A stretch of 64,000 bases of DNA. Source: Bradyrhizobium tropiciagri (GTDB lineage: Bacteria > Pseudomonadota > Alphaproteobacteria > Rhizobiales > Xanthobacteraceae). Made by a program: the position numbers and the translations under genes. The notes under the pieces are model-generated. The model was not told where the DNA came from, did no database searches, and saw nothing but the letters and a program-made list of their open reading frames with translations. The stretch is from NCBI RefSeq assembly GCF_018130505.1, contig NZ_JAFCKH010000002.1, forward strand, positions 310,001-374,000, written 5' to 3'. Positions 1 to 9,092 of the stretch are shown piece by piece. Position 1 is the stretch's first letter, and each line of letters starts with the position of its first letter.

Positions 1-1073
1 GGATGCGCCGATGCGGTCTCGACCGCGAGCTTGCAGACCTGCCGCGGATTTGCGTCGTAATTGGTCGAGAAGGCGATCTTCACCAGCGTGTTCTTGTCGG
101 TATAGGTCCAGTTGGTGACCTTCTGCGTCACCAGATCCTCGTTCGGGATCAGGAACTCGCGGCCGTCGCCGGCGGCGACCGAGATGTAGCGGGTCTTCAT
201 CGCGCTGATCTTGCCGGAGTTCTCGCCGATCGTGACGAGGTCGCCGGGCTTCACCGATTTGTCGACCAGCAGGATCAGCCCGCTGATGAAATTGGCGACG
301 ATCTTCTGCAGGCCGAGACCGATGCCGACGCCGGCCGCGCCGGTGAACACCGCGAGCGCCGCAAGGTTGATGCCGACGGCGCCGAGCGCGATCACGATCG
401 CCGTCACCATCAGCCCGATGCGGATGATCTTGACCAGCAGCACCTGGATCGACGGCGTCAAATCGGTGGCGCGGTTGATCTGGCTCTCGGCGAAATTGCT
501 CGCCATGTTGGTCGCCCAGAGCGTCACGATCAGCAGCGCTGCGGCCTTGATCAGCAGCAGCGGCGTCAGGCGCAGCCCGCCGACCACGATCGCGAAGGAG
601 TCCAGCGTGTCGGCGGCCCAGTCGAGCTGGTCGATGATGCTGAGCGCCGCGACCAGCCAGGCCGCGATCGACACCAGCTTGACGATGAAGGCGTTGTCGA
701 TCACCGAGGTGACGAGGCGGATCACCAGCCAGGCCAGCGCCAGCTTGGCGGAGACCGCGATCAGATAGCTGCGGCTCGGCCAGGTCGCGTGGTACATCAC
801 GACGCGCGAGATGATCATCAACAGCGCGAACACCGCGGTGGAGGCGCTCGCCACCATGACGCGGGCGAAGTGCCGGAGCGGCAGCGGCCAGCGCGTCGCC
901 AGCGCCGCCATGTTGACCCGCGCATGGATCGTAGTATCGGCCGCATAGGCGATGCCGGCGGCCGCGAGGATGATGCCGAACTGCAGGTAGAACCAGGGCG
1001 AGGCGATCTCGGCGCCGACCGAGCGCAATGCCATCTGGATCGATTCCAGGACGTCCTTCAGGCTCATGTCCAT
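1..1073 (-). CDS. MscS-family mechanosensitive ion channel (3' end outside window)
   Basis: Translation of the minus strand gives a multi-pass inner-membrane protein that runs off the window edge. The first ~190 residues hold several hydrophobic helices. A Gly/Ala-rich pore helix follows (GAAGVGIGLGLQKIVANF), then the start of the MscS beta domain (GDLVTIGENSGKIS) and a polar stretch with IPNEDLVTQKVTNWT, all typical of the family. These channels open under membrane tension and release osmolytes on hypo-osmotic shock. The start at 1073 (ATG GAC ATG) has no strong ribosome site, and the second ATG at 1067 is also possible. Family assignment is secure; the subtype is not, because the C-terminus is missing. 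Confidence 0.9.
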   Translation of the reverse strand, partial: MDMSLKDVLESIQMALRSVGAEIASPWFYLQFGIILAAAGIAYAADTTIHARVNMAALATRWPLPLRHFARVMVASASTAVFALLMIISRVVMYHATWPSRSYLIAVSAKLALAWLVIRLVTSVIDNAFIVKLVSIAAWLVAALSIIDQLDWAADTLDSFAIVVGGLRLTPLLLIKAAALLIVTLWATNMASNFAESQINRATDLTPSIQVLLVKIIRIGLMVTAIVIALGAVGINLAALAVFTGAAGVGIGLGLQKIVANFISGLILLVDKSVKPGDLVTIGENSGKISAMKTRYISVAAGDGREFLIPNEDLVTQKVTNWTYTDKNTLVKIAFSTNYDANPRQVCKLAVETASAH

Positions 1074-1187
1074 CGGCAAAGTCTCGATTTCAGGCGCGGG
1101 TCAGCCAAATGTGATTCGAAGCCGCGTCGAGAATCCCACAAACGCGCGCATGCGGCCATCGATACAACACCGCATCGTGGCGACCTA

Positions 1188-1236
1188 GAGCATGATCCGG
1201 AAGAGCGTGAGGCGGGTTTCCGGGTGGATCATGCTC
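1188..1236. repeat. 49-bp interspersed palindromic repeat, copy 1
   Basis: An imperfect palindrome begins GAGCATGATCCGGAA and ends TTCCGGGTGGATCATGCTC. A second copy of the same 49 bp lies in opposite orientation at 19182-19230. It sits in the 276-bp gap between the divergently arranged MscS and antiporter genes. Nothing else recognisable is in that gap. Confidence 0.85.
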
Positions 1237-1349
1237 AGACACGCGCCTTCGAAACCGGGCACATTGCCGCTCATCCCAGAAATCGTTTGGCGATCAAGTG
1301 TGACGACGATAAGGATGCAATTGCAAGTACTTGATGGCTACGAAGGCGC

Positions 1350-3143
1350 ATGGCTTCCCTCGACTCGGTCAGTATAGCGATCCTGCTCGGCGCGGTTCTG
1401 GTGATGGCCGGAATCCTGTCGAGCCTGCTCGCATTGCGGTTCGGCGCCCCCCTGCTGCTGGTGTTCTTGCTGGTCGGCATGCTGGCGGGCGATTCCGGGC
1501 CCGGCCGGCTGCAGTTCGACGACGTCCGCACCACCTATCTGGTCGGCTCGGTGGCGCTGGCGCTGATCCTGTTCGACGGCGGGCTGAAGACGCGGTTCGC
1601 CAGTATCCGCACCGTGCTGGCGCCTTCGATGGTGCTGGCGACCGCGGGCGTGCTGCTGACCGCGCTGATCACGGCGCCGGTCGCAAAATATGTGCTCGAT
1701 CTCAACTGGGCCGAGTCGCTGCTGGTCGGCGCCGTGGTCGCCTCGACCGACGCCGCGGCGGTGTTCCTTCTGGTGCACACCCAGGGCCTGCGGCTGCGCC
1801 CCCGCGTCGGCGCGACGCTGGAAGCGGAATCCGGCACCAACGATCCGTTCGCGATCTTCCTCACCTTAATGCTGGTCGAGTTCATCTCGATCGGGCAAAG
1901 CTCGGCCTCCCACATCGCGATGGAGTTCATCCAGGAAGCGGTGCTTGGGGCCATCATCGGGGTGATCGGCGGCCGGCTGGTGGTGCTGGCGCTGAACTAT
2001 GTGGCGCTGCCGCAGGGCCTGCACGCGCCGTTCGTCACCACGGCGGCGCTGGTGATCTTCGGCGGCTCGCAGATCGTCCACGCCTCGGGATTCCTCGCGG
2101 TCTATCTCGCCGGTATCATCATCGGCAACCGGCCGACCCGTGCGCATAATTCGGTGGTGACGTTCCTCGACGCCGCGACCTGGCTGGCGCAGATCGTGAT
2201 GTTCGTCCTGCTCGGCCTCCTGGTGTCGCCGCACCGGCTGGTGTCCAGCGCCGGCGGCGCGGTGCTGGTCGCCTTCGCGCTGATGCTGGTGGCGCGGCCG
2301 CTGGCGGTGATGATCTGCCTCGCGCCGTTCAAGTTCAATTGGCGGGAGAAGATCTTCATCGCCTGGACCGGGCTGCGCGGCGCGGTTGCGATCTTCCTCG
2401 CCTCGATCCCGATGCTGGTCGGCCTGTCGAAGGCCTATCTGTATTTCGACGTCGCCTTCGTCGTCGTCATCATCTCGCTGCTGCTGCAGGGCTGGACGCT
2501 GGCGCCGGCGGCGCGGCGGCTGCATGTCGCGCTGCCGCGCGCCGAGCGCGGGCCGCGGCGCGTCGAGCTGGATCTGCCCGGCCAGCTCGAGCAGCAGCTG
2601 GTCGGCTATCCGGTGCGGTCGAAGAGCCTGTATTTCCGCCGCGGCCTGATCCCGTCCTGGTCGAAGCCGACGCTGGTGATCCGCGACGAGCGCATACTGA
2701 CGCCGACCGAGGCCGATCCGGTCGCACCGGGCGACTACATCTATCTGCTGGCGCCGCCCGAGCGCGCCGAGGCGCTCGACCGCTTCTTCGTCGACATGCC
2801 GCCCTCGGCCGAGCCCGACCCGCATCTGCTCGGCGACTTCATGGTCTCGGGCGAGCATACGCTCGGCGAGCTCGCCGAGATCTACGGCGTCAAGGTCGAC
2901 GTGCACGAAGCCAAGCTGACGCTGTCGGACTATTTCGACATCTATCTCGACCGCGCGCCGAAGCAGGGCGCCGAACTCGGGCTCGACACCATCGTGCTGG
3001 TGGCGCGCAACATCAGCGGCGGCCGCGTCAATGTCGTGGGCCTGCGGCTGCCGGAGGAAGACGAGGAGGTCGTGCCGCAGACCCGCATGCAGGTGGTGAG
3101 GCGCAAGCTCGCCGACATCTGGGCGTCGGTCGCGGGAGTCTGA
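1350..3143 (+). CDS. potassium/proton antiporter, NhaP2/CvrA type
   Basis: 597 residues. About 12-13 hydrophobic helices fill residues 1-385, with the cation-proton antiporter signatures ILFDGGLKT, ASTDAAAVF and LEAESGTNDP; the acidic residues in these loops are the expected ion-binding groups. A cytoplasmic tail follows, with a TrkA-C-like domain (residues ~410-485, ending near GDYIYLLAPPERAEALDRFF) and a further small alpha/beta domain to the C-terminus. The architecture matches NhaP2/CvrA proteins that export K+ in exchange for H+ and control cell turgor and pH. The preceding gene is an osmotic channel, so the two may share an osmoregulatory theme, though they are divergently oriented. Start chosen at ATG 1350 after a short GAAGG. 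Confidence 0.9.
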   Translation: MASLDSVSIAILLGAVLVMAGILSSLLALRFGAPLLLVFLLVGMLAGDSGPGRLQFDDVRTTYLVGSVALALILFDGGLKTRFASIRTVLAPSMVLATAGVLLTALITAPVAKYVLDLNWAESLLVGAVVASTDAAAVFLLVHTQGLRLRPRVGATLEAESGTNDPFAIFLTLMLVEFISIGQSSASHIAMEFIQEAVLGAIIGVIGGRLVVLALNYVALPQGLHAPFVTTAALVIFGGSQIVHASGFLAVYLAGIIIGNRPTRAHNSVVTFLDAATWLAQIVMFVLLGLLVSPHRLVSSAGGAVLVAFALMLVARPLAVMICLAPFKFNWREKIFIAWTGLRGAVAIFLASIPMLVGLSKAYLYFDVAFVVVIISLLLQGWTLAPAARRLHVALPRAERGPRRVELDLPGQLEQQLVGYPVRSKSLYFRRGLIPSWSKPTLVIRDERILTPTEADPVAPGDYIYLLAPPERAEALDRFFVDMPPSAEPDPHLLGDFMVSGEHTLGELAEIYGVKVDVHEAKLTLSDYFDIYLDRAPKQGAELGLDTIVLVARNISGGRVNVVGLRLPEEDEEVVPQTRMQVVRRKLADIWASVAGV

Positions 3144-3149
3144 GCGCGC

Positions 3150-4349
3150 TCACTGCTTGCGCAGGAAGCTGGAATCCGGCGCGAACTTCTTGATCATCGC
3201 GCTCAACTCGTCGTCGGCCGGCGGGTCCTTGGATGTGGCCTCCGGCTTGGTGGGGTCCAAGGGCTTTTGGCCGGATATCTCGGCGAGCGCCGCGAGCAGC
3301 GATTCGTCGAGATCGTCAGCCGCCGCCTTGCCTGGCGGCCTGGTGAGCGGCTTGGCCGGTGGGGCAGGCGGCGGGACAGGTGGTGCCGCCGGCTTCAGTG
3401 CCCCCGGCGTACGGCGAATCTCGGGCTCCGGCTTCGCCGCAGCCGGCGGAGGTTCTGGCGGTGCGGCAGGCTTCAGCGGCTCGGCCCGCTTGGCGGCGGT
3501 GACGGCGGCGATCAGCGAGGCCTCGATATCGGCGGGTGGCGATGTTTGCACGGGCGGCGGAGGCCGGTCAGGCCTCTGCTCCCGCGCTGCGCGCCCGAAG
3601 GCGCCGCGCGGGGACGTAGACGCGCCGCCCGGCTCGCTACGTTCGGCCGCGGCCTTGGCGGCGGTGGAGGCCTCGACAGCGGCGATCAGTGAGGCTTCGA
3701 GCGCGTCGGCCGGATTGGCCGGCAGAGGCGGCGGCGCGGCCGGCTTGACCGCGTCTGGCTTGGGCGTGTCCGGCTTGGGCATGGCAGGCTTGGGCGCCGC
3801 GCCCTCGGGCGCGACGACCGGCCGGGACGACGGCGGCGGCCGTGATGCCTCGATCGGCTTAGGCGGCGGGGCCGGCTGGGTATCGCGTGCCCGTGCGACG
3901 ATGCCGTCGACGATCGCGGCGAGCCGGCTCTTGTCGGGCATGGCAAGGTAGCTGGCCGCCAGCTCGTCGACATATTGCGGGCCGTAATCGGCAAGGACAT
4001 TGGCGATCTGCGCAATGTCGCTGTCGCTCTCGACCAGCCGGCGCCAGGCCTCGCGGTCATAGGGCGCGTCATTGCTGGGGGCCGGCCACGCCATCCGGCG
4101 GGGCAAACGCTGTGGCGCACCGTCATGCGGGACAGGTTCGAAGACCGGCGGCTGCAGCCCGGCGCCGACCGACGGTGGTGTCAAGCCGGTGGGAGCGGCC
4201 GGCGCGACCTCGGCCCGGCGCTTGCGCCGCTCGGCGACTTGCAGCGCGATCAGGCCGACGCCCATCAGCAGGAAGCCGACCGCCGCCCACGCGATCGTCG
4301 CGCATGCGAGGGCGCCTATCAGCAGCAATATCCAGCCGGTCAGCCGCAC
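3150..4349 (-). CDS. proline/alanine-rich membrane-anchored protein of unknown function
   Basis: 399 residues. Two adjacent hydrophobic segments lie at residues ~5-38 (LTGWILLLIGALACATIAWA onward), followed by RKRR, so the rest should be cytoplasmic. Residues ~95-155 form a compact, folded-looking region (YDREAWRRLVESDSDIAQI, then a helical stretch ending DGIVARARD). The remainder is a long low-complexity tail of Pro, Ala and Lys with two similar pieces, ALEASLIAAVEAST and DIEASLIAAVTAAK, plus DLDESLLAALAEISG, suggesting a thrice-repeated short helical motif. It converges on the antiporter with a 6-bp gap. I do not recognise a named family; a Bradyrhizobium-conserved hypothetical is likely. 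Confidence 0.8.
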   Translation of the reverse strand: MRLTGWILLLIGALACATIAWAAVGFLLMGVGLIALQVAERRKRRAEVAPAAPTGLTPPSVGAGLQPPVFEPVPHDGAPQRLPRRMAWPAPSNDAPYDREAWRRLVESDSDIAQIANVLADYGPQYVDELAASYLAMPDKSRLAAIVDGIVARARDTQPAPPPKPIEASRPPPSSRPVVAPEGAAPKPAMPKPDTPKPDAVKPAAPPPLPANPADALEASLIAAVEASTAAKAAAERSEPGGASTSPRGAFGRAAREQRPDRPPPPVQTSPPADIEASLIAAVTAAKRAEPLKPAAPPEPPPAAAKPEPEIRRTPGALKPAAPPVPPPAPPAKPLTRPPGKAAADDLDESLLAALAEISGQKPLDPTKPEATSKDPPADDELSAMIKKFAPDSSFLRKQ

Positions 4350-4444
4350 AATTTGCCTTTCCCCTTCGCCCCGATCCTACGCTCGGACAGGTGCCTAACG
4401 GACAAGCTGGGCTATCTTATGCTGCTTTCATGCAAAACGGCCAG

Positions 4445-5116
4445 CTACGCGCCGCTTGTCAACACCTTGACACCGCCGAAGGCGGTCACCCGGCCGTGGC
4501 GCAGCATCACGATCTGGGTCGCGAGCTGGCGCAGCTCGGCGGCGTCGTGGCTGACATAGACCATGGGCACGCCGGCCTCGTCCCGCAGCCGCACGAGGTA
4601 GGGCAGGATCTCGAGCTTGCGGCCTTCGTCGAGCGCGCCCAGCGGCTCGTCGAGCAGCAGCAGGCGGGGCTTCGACAACAACGCCCGGCCCAGCGCAACG
4701 CGCTGGCGTTCGCCGCCTGACAGCTTGCCGGGGCGGCGGTCGAGCAGGCTGCCGATGTCGAGCAGGTCGACGACGCGCTTGCGCTGCGCGGGGTCCTCGG
4801 TGAGGCCGTTCATGCGCCGGCCATAGTCGAGATTGCGCCCGACATCGAGATGCGGAAACAGCCGCGCGTCCTGGAAGACGTAGCCGATGCGTCGCCGATA
4901 GGCGGGGATGTGGATACCGGCCGCGCTGTCGTCGACGGTTTCGCCGTCGATCACGATGGTGCCGCGGTCGGGCCGCAGCAGCCCGGCGATGATGTTGATC
5001 AGCGAGGTCTTGCCGGAGCCGGAGGCGCCGAACAGCCCGGTGACGCGGCCTTCGCTCTCGAACGAGGCCGCCAGCGTGAACTCGCCGAGCTGCTTGCTGA
5101 TGTCGACGCGCAGCAT
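4445..5116 (-). CDS. modC: molybdate ABC transporter ATP-binding protein ModC (short form)
   Basis: 223 residues with Walker A GASGSGKT, signature LSGGERQR, Walker B LLLLDEPLGALD and the switch histidine in YVSHD. It energises molybdate import through ModB. Canonical ModC is about 350 residues because of a C-terminal TOBE/MOP molybdate-binding domain. This protein stops ~20 residues after the switch region, so the regulatory TOBE domain is absent. The next bases downstream show no continuation in another frame. The gene starts 3 bp after modB ends, so the two are almost certainly cotranscribed. Confidence 0.93.
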   Translation of the reverse strand: MLRVDISKQLGEFTLAASFESEGRVTGLFGASGSGKTSLINIIAGLLRPDRGTIVIDGETVDDSAAGIHIPAYRRRIGYVFQDARLFPHLDVGRNLDYGRRMNGLTEDPAQRKRVVDLLDIGSLLDRRPGKLSGGERQRVALGRALLSKPRLLLLDEPLGALDEGRKLEILPYLVRLRDEAGVPMVYVSHDAAELRQLATQIVMLRHGRVTAFGGVKVLTSGA

Positions 5117-5118
5117 CG

Positions 5119-5814
5119 CTACTGCCCATGCAGCCGCGCGGTGGCGCGGCGGGCGAACACCTCCGCTGCGACCAGCGCGCCGACCGCGAGCACCACTGAG
5201 ATGATCACCAGCCGCGCAGCGGCGGTGTCGCCATCCGGCGTCTGGATCAGCGAATAGATCGCCGACGAGATGGTCTGGGTCTCGCCGGGGATGTTGGAGA
5301 CGAAGGTGATGGTCGCGCCGAACTCACCGATCGCCTTGGCAAAGCCGAGCACCATGCCGGCGAGGATGCCGGGCAATGCGAGCGGCAGCGTCACGGTCGC
5401 GAACACCCGCCAGGGTGCTGCGCCGAGCGTCTCGGCGGCCTGCTCGAGCCGCCGGTCGATCGCCTCGATCGAGAGCCGGATCGGCCGCACCAGAAGCGGA
5501 AACGACATCACGCCGCAGGCGAGCGCAGCACCGGTCCAGCGGAACGCGAACACGATGCCGAGATGCTCGGCCAGCCAGCCGCCGACCAGGCCGCGCTTGC
5601 CGAAGGTCAGCAGCAGCAGATAGCCGGTGACGACCGGCGGCAGCACCAGCGGCAGATGCACGAAGGCATCGAGCAGCGACTTGCCCCAGAAATCGCGCCG
5701 CGCCAGCAGCCAGGCGAGCGCTATGCCGAACGGGGTCGCCACCAGCGTTGCGATGATAGCGACCCGCAGCGACAGCAGGATCGCCGTCCATTCGGTCGGC
5801 GAGATCTCGAACAC
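5119..5814 (-). CDS. modB: molybdate ABC transporter permease ModB
   Basis: 231 residues with about five membrane helices. The cytoplasmic EAA loop is clear: AAETLGAAPWRVFATVTLPL followed by ALPGILAG. The C-terminal portion GEFGATITFVSNIPGETQT is highly typical of ModB. It forms the homodimeric membrane channel for molybdate, receiving it from ModA and powered by ModC. It lies between modA and modC with 3-bp gaps on each side, so the three genes form one operon. Confidence 0.95.
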   Translation of the reverse strand: MFEISPTEWTAILLSLRVAIIATLVATPFGIALAWLLARRDFWGKSLLDAFVHLPLVLPPVVTGYLLLLTFGKRGLVGGWLAEHLGIVFAFRWTGAALACGVMSFPLLVRPIRLSIEAIDRRLEQAAETLGAAPWRVFATVTLPLALPGILAGMVLGFAKAIGEFGATITFVSNIPGETQTISSAIYSLIQTPDGDTAAARLVIISVVLAVGALVAAEVFARRATARLHGQ

Positions 5815-5817
5815 GCG

Positions 5818-6603
5818 TCAGGTCGTCGGGCTGATCAGGAACTTGAAGCCATACTTTTCGAGGATCGTCTTCGCCGCGGACGAGCGCAGGAAGGCGAGAT
5901 AATCGTTCGTCTCCGGCTTCGCGGTCGTGGTCGCCGCGACCGGGTAGATGATCGCGGGATGGCTGTCGGCCGGGAAGGTGCCGACGATCTTGACGCCGGG
6001 CTCGACCTTGGCGTCGGTCGAATAGACGATGCCGAGCACGGCCTCGCCGCGGGCCACCAGCGTCAGCGCGGCGCGCACGCTTTCAGCCATCGCGAATTTC
6101 GGCTCCGCCGCCTGCCAGGCGCCGAGCTTCTCCAGCGCCGCCTTGGCGTATTTGCCGACCGGCACCGCCTTGACGTCGCCGGTCGCGATCTTGCCATCGC
6201 CGGCGAGCTTGGCGAGATCGAAGCCGTTCGCGATGGTGACGTTGTCGATCTTGGAATCCTTCGGCGCGATCAGCACGATCGAGTTGCCGAGCAGGTTCAC
6301 GCGGGTCGCTTCATTGATGTTCTTCTGCTTGATCGCATAGTCCATCCAGTCGGTGTCGGCGGAGACGAAGACGTCGGCCGGCGCCCCCTGCTCGATCTGC
6401 TTGGCCAGCGCCGAGCTCGCGGCGTAGCTGGCGCTGACCTTGACGCCGGTCTTGGCGGTATAGGCGGCGTCGATGTCGTCGAGTGCGTTCTTCATCGAGG
6501 CGGCGGCGAAGACGGTGATCGTCTTGTCCTGCGCTTTCGCAGGCGAATGCACTGCGCCAAGCAGGATGACGAAGGCGGTGAAAAGTCCGGCAAGTCGTGA
6601 CAT
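5818..6603 (-). CDS. modA: molybdate ABC transporter substrate-binding protein ModA
   Basis: About 261 residues. The Sec signal peptide MSRLAGLFTAFVILLGAVHS ends near AKAQ-D. The mature protein opens with TITVFAAASMKNALDD, the ModA oxyanion-binding signature, and has GAPADVFVSAD and VARGEAVLGIVYSTDA. It captures molybdate or tungstate in the periplasm and delivers it to ModBC. Molybdenum supply matters here for nitrate reductase, other Mo-cofactor enzymes and possibly nitrogenase. Start set at ATG 6603 because the signal peptide begins there and GGAGCG precedes it; an in-frame upstream ATG (6645) would add a charged leader. Confidence 0.95.
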   Translation of the reverse strand: MSRLAGLFTAFVILLGAVHSPAKAQDKTITVFAAASMKNALDDIDAAYTAKTGVKVSASYAASSALAKQIEQGAPADVFVSADTDWMDYAIKQKNINEATRVNLLGNSIVLIAPKDSKIDNVTIANGFDLAKLAGDGKIATGDVKAVPVGKYAKAALEKLGAWQAAEPKFAMAESVRAALTLVARGEAVLGIVYSTDAKVEPGVKIVGTFPADSHPAIIYPVAATTTAKPETNDYLAFLRSSAAKTILEKYGFKFLISPTT

Positions 6604-6738
6604 GGAGCGCTCCGTGCAAGCTTGCGCGCGAAAATGCACGCGCAAATCAGGCGTTGGTGGGGTCTTGCTTGCGACGGACGGAAGCGCTGTTCCGCTGGTC
6701 CCCGAAGGACTTACGGTCCTGGGGGATATCGCAGTGCA

Positions 6739-6766
6739 AACATAACAGGCTGAGGCTTACGGTAAA
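6739..6766 (-). promoter_or_regulatory. possible modABC promoter
   Basis: On the minus strand TTTACC (6766-6761) and TATGTT (6744-6739) stand 16 bp apart, a 4/6 match to each sigma70 box, about 135 bp before the modA start. The canonical ModE palindrome was looked for and not seen in this gap. Weak evidence. Confidence 0.25.
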
Positions 6767-6809
6767 GGCGACCGTTTGTCTAACGGGTCCGGCGGTCTGA
6801 CAGCTCTGC

Positions 6810-7319
6810 CTATTCGGCCGTGGGCTGAATCGCGATCGACAGCGAATTGTCCTTGGCGCCGCTGACCTGCACGACGAAGGGGCTGGCGGCGAGTTCGAAC
6901 TTCACGGTCTTGCGGATACCGTCGCAGTCGGTGGCGCCGGAAAACGCCTTCGGCTTGAGGAAATGCCCGTCCTGCACCACGTCGAGCCAGGCACCGGCCG
7001 AGAGGCTGATGGTGTAGAGCCCGGCCTTCGGCGCGGCCTTGAAGCTGGTGAAGCCGGCGAAGGTGCCGTCCTTCGGCGCGCGCTCCGGCGGCGTCGGCAA
7101 TTTGGCATCGGCAGGGGTCACCAGCGCCAGCGTGATGGCGGTGGCCGGCAGCGCCGTCTGCTCGCTGCCCGATGCGAGCTTGGTGCGATCGGGCGCGGTC
7201 AGCGCAGCGCGTGCGCTGTCGATCGACCATTTGAACTTGTCACAGCCGCTCGGCTCCTCGGCCGCGAAAGCGGGAACAGATACGAGCAGCAGCGTAGCGG
7301 CGAGGAGCGATTTGCGCAT
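6810..7319 (-). CDS. secreted hypothetical protein (~169 aa)
   Basis: A signal peptide, MRKSLLAATLLLVSVPAFAA, is followed by a mature region of about 150 residues. This begins EEPSGCDKFKWSID, contains two cysteines (GCDKF and ATDCDGI) that could form a disulfide, and ends in a beta-rich pattern (FVVQVSGAKDNSLSIAIQ). I do not recognise a functional family; the alternating hydrophobic pattern suggests a small periplasmic beta-sandwich. An upstream in-frame ATG (7481) would add 54 residues without signal-peptide character, so 7319 is preferred. It lies between modA and mepA on the same strand, with gaps too large for tight coupling. Confidence 0.75.
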   Translation of the reverse strand: MRKSLLAATLLLVSVPAFAAEEPSGCDKFKWSIDSARAALTAPDRTKLASGSEQTALPATAITLALVTPADAKLPTPPERAPKDGTFAGFTSFKAAPKAGLYTISLSAGAWLDVVQDGHFLKPKAFSGATDCDGIRKTVKFELAASPFVVQVSGAKDNSLSIAIQPTAE

Positions 7320-7513
7320 GTCTGGTCCACTGCAATCATGACGCCGGAGGGCTCGACCACGCGATGGCGGCCCCGCATCGACAAATGGGGATGATCGAAG
7401 ACCAGGTATCCTGATCGGCGGCTCGAACGCGCTTACGGCGCGACGACGGGCGATCATAGCGCAGTTCGCGCCAACAGGCATAGCCGCCTGACGAAGATGT
7501 TATTGCCGGGCTC

Positions 7514-8461
7514 TTATTGCTTGGCGTCCGCCGCGTTCAGCACGGTCTTGCAGGCTGTCGGCAGCTGCGCCAGCGTCATCGGCGGCCGCGGTTTCGGCGG
7601 CTTGGACGGCGGCTTCGGATGCAGCACCGAGTCCTTGAACCAGAAGGCGAGGTCGGAGGGCTTGCAGCCTTCGCCCTCGGATTGCTGCTTCTGTCCCTCG
7701 CATTGCGGGCTGCCGGGCGGGCAGCGCATGCGGATGTGGAAGTGATAGTCGTGGCCCCACCACGGCCTGATCTTCGACAGCCAGCTGCGATCGCCCTTGG
7801 CCTCGCGGCACAGTGCCTTCTTGATCGCGGCGTTGACGAAGATGCGCTGCACCGCCGGCTCCTGCGCGGCGTCGCGGATGACAAGCACATGACCCGGCGT
7901 GAACACGCGCGGATCGATGTCGAGCCGGTCGTCGCGCACCATCATCACCGCCGACATGTCCTCGCGGTCCTCGCGGGATAATTTGCGATCCGGCATCGGC
8001 GTCAGCCAGATGTCGGCGTCGAGCCCGATCTGGTGGCTGGCATGGCCGGACAGCGCGGGACCGCCGCGTGGCTGGCCGATGTCGCCGACCAGGATACCCG
8101 GCCAGCCGGCGTCCTTGTGCGCCTTGGCGGCAAGCCGCTTCAAGAGCGCGATCATGCCGGGGTGACCCCAGTAGCGGTTGCGCGACAGCCGCATCACCTG
8201 CCAGGTGTCGCCGTTGAGCGGCATCTGCGCGGCGCCGGCGAGACAGCCCTTGGCATAGCCGCCGATCGACTGCGTCGGCAGCGCGGCCGGCAGCACCTTG
8301 CGCGCGAACAATTCCTTCGCGCCGAGCTTCGGGTCGTTAGGGTTAGCGAGCGGCGGCAGCGGCTTCGGATTGACCGAGCCCTTGTCCTGCGCCTGCGCGG
8401 ATACGCTGCAGGCGAGGAAGGCGCAGAGCATGAGCGGGATCAGACGCAGGCGGGGTGTCAT
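7514..8461 (-). CDS. mepA: penicillin-insensitive murein endopeptidase MepA
   Basis: 315 residues, with a signal peptide ending near SVSAQAQDK. The peptidase M74 zinc-site motifs are intact: SGHASHQIGLDADIWLTP and WGHDYHFHIRMRCP, the latter with the disulfide region PGSPQC. MepA cleaves D-Ala-meso-DAP cross-links in peptidoglycan in the periplasm and resists beta-lactams. The C-terminus carries a basic, proline-rich stretch (PKPPSKPPKPRPPM) before a last conserved segment. An L,D-transpeptidase gene is divergent next door, so the two cell-wall enzymes are neighbours. Confidence 0.95.
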   Translation of the reverse strand: MTPRLRLIPLMLCAFLACSVSAQAQDKGSVNPKPLPPLANPNDPKLGAKELFARKVLPAALPTQSIGGYAKGCLAGAAQMPLNGDTWQVMRLSRNRYWGHPGMIALLKRLAAKAHKDAGWPGILVGDIGQPRGGPALSGHASHQIGLDADIWLTPMPDRKLSREDREDMSAVMMVRDDRLDIDPRVFTPGHVLVIRDAAQEPAVQRIFVNAAIKKALCREAKGDRSWLSKIRPWWGHDYHFHIRMRCPPGSPQCEGQKQQSEGEGCKPSDLAFWFKDSVLHPKPPSKPPKPRPPMTLAQLPTACKTVLNAADAKQ

Positions 8462-8654
8462 TTCGGAGCACTCTGTCTGCGCAAGGCTAGCATGGATTTG
8501 CCGCGCGCGAACCGCGCACGCATCGCAATTGCTTGATCGCCCACAGCCTGGATTAAGATTACCCGCGGCTTTGCGGCCCGCGTGTGACGTGTAGCACTTT
8601 ACAATTGCGCGCCCCGGGCGACATATGCCCGCAATAATTTCAGGCAGGCGTACT

Positions 8655-9092
8655 ATGTGTAGCGTATTTGGCGTACGGCTGGCATTTGCAGCCGCGATCG
8701 TTGTCGCGACATTGGCGCTGTCACCGGCGCAGGCCGGCGTCGTCGTTCACATCGATAAGTCATCGCAGCGCATGGCCGTCAGCGTCGACGGCGCGATGCG
8801 CTACAACTGGCCGGTGTCGACCGGGCGGCGCGGCTACGGCACGCCGAGCGGCGTCTATCGTCCGCAGATGCTGGCTCGGCGCTGGTTCTCGCGAAAGTAT
8901 TACAACTCGCCGATGCCGTATTCGATCTTCTTCCACGGCGGCTTCGCCATTCACGGCACCTACGATCTCGGTCGGCTCGGCGGCCCCGCCTCGCATGGCT
9001 GCGTGCGGCTGCATCCGTCGCACGCCGCGATGCTCTATGGCCTCGTCGAGCGCAACGGCCGCGGCGCGACGCGGATCGTGATCACCAACTAG
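8655..9092 (+). CDS. L,D-transpeptidase (YkuD domain), secreted
   Basis: About 145 residues. A signal peptide ends near SPAQAG, and a single YkuD catalytic domain follows: VHIDKSSQRMAVSVDG, then YSIFFHGGFAIHGTYD and the active-site motif SHGCVRLHP with nucleophile Cys. These enzymes make 3-3 cross-links in peptidoglycan or attach proteins to it; the family is expanded in Rhizobiales, which grow from one pole. Start 8655 has AGGCAGG six bases upstream. The in-frame ATG at 8625 has no such site. Divergent from mepA. Confidence 0.92.
   Translation: MCSVFGVRLAFAAAIVVATLALSPAQAGVVVHIDKSSQRMAVSVDGAMRYNWPVSTGRRGYGTPSGVYRPQMLARRWFSRKYYNSPMPYSIFFHGGFAIHGTYDLGRLGGPASHGCVRLHPSHAAMLYGLVERNGRGATRIVITN

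Noticed and set aside
6604-6809. ModE operator or molybdenum-cofactor riboswitch upstream of modA
   Set aside because: Neither the ModE palindrome nor a riboswitch-like fold could be recognised.
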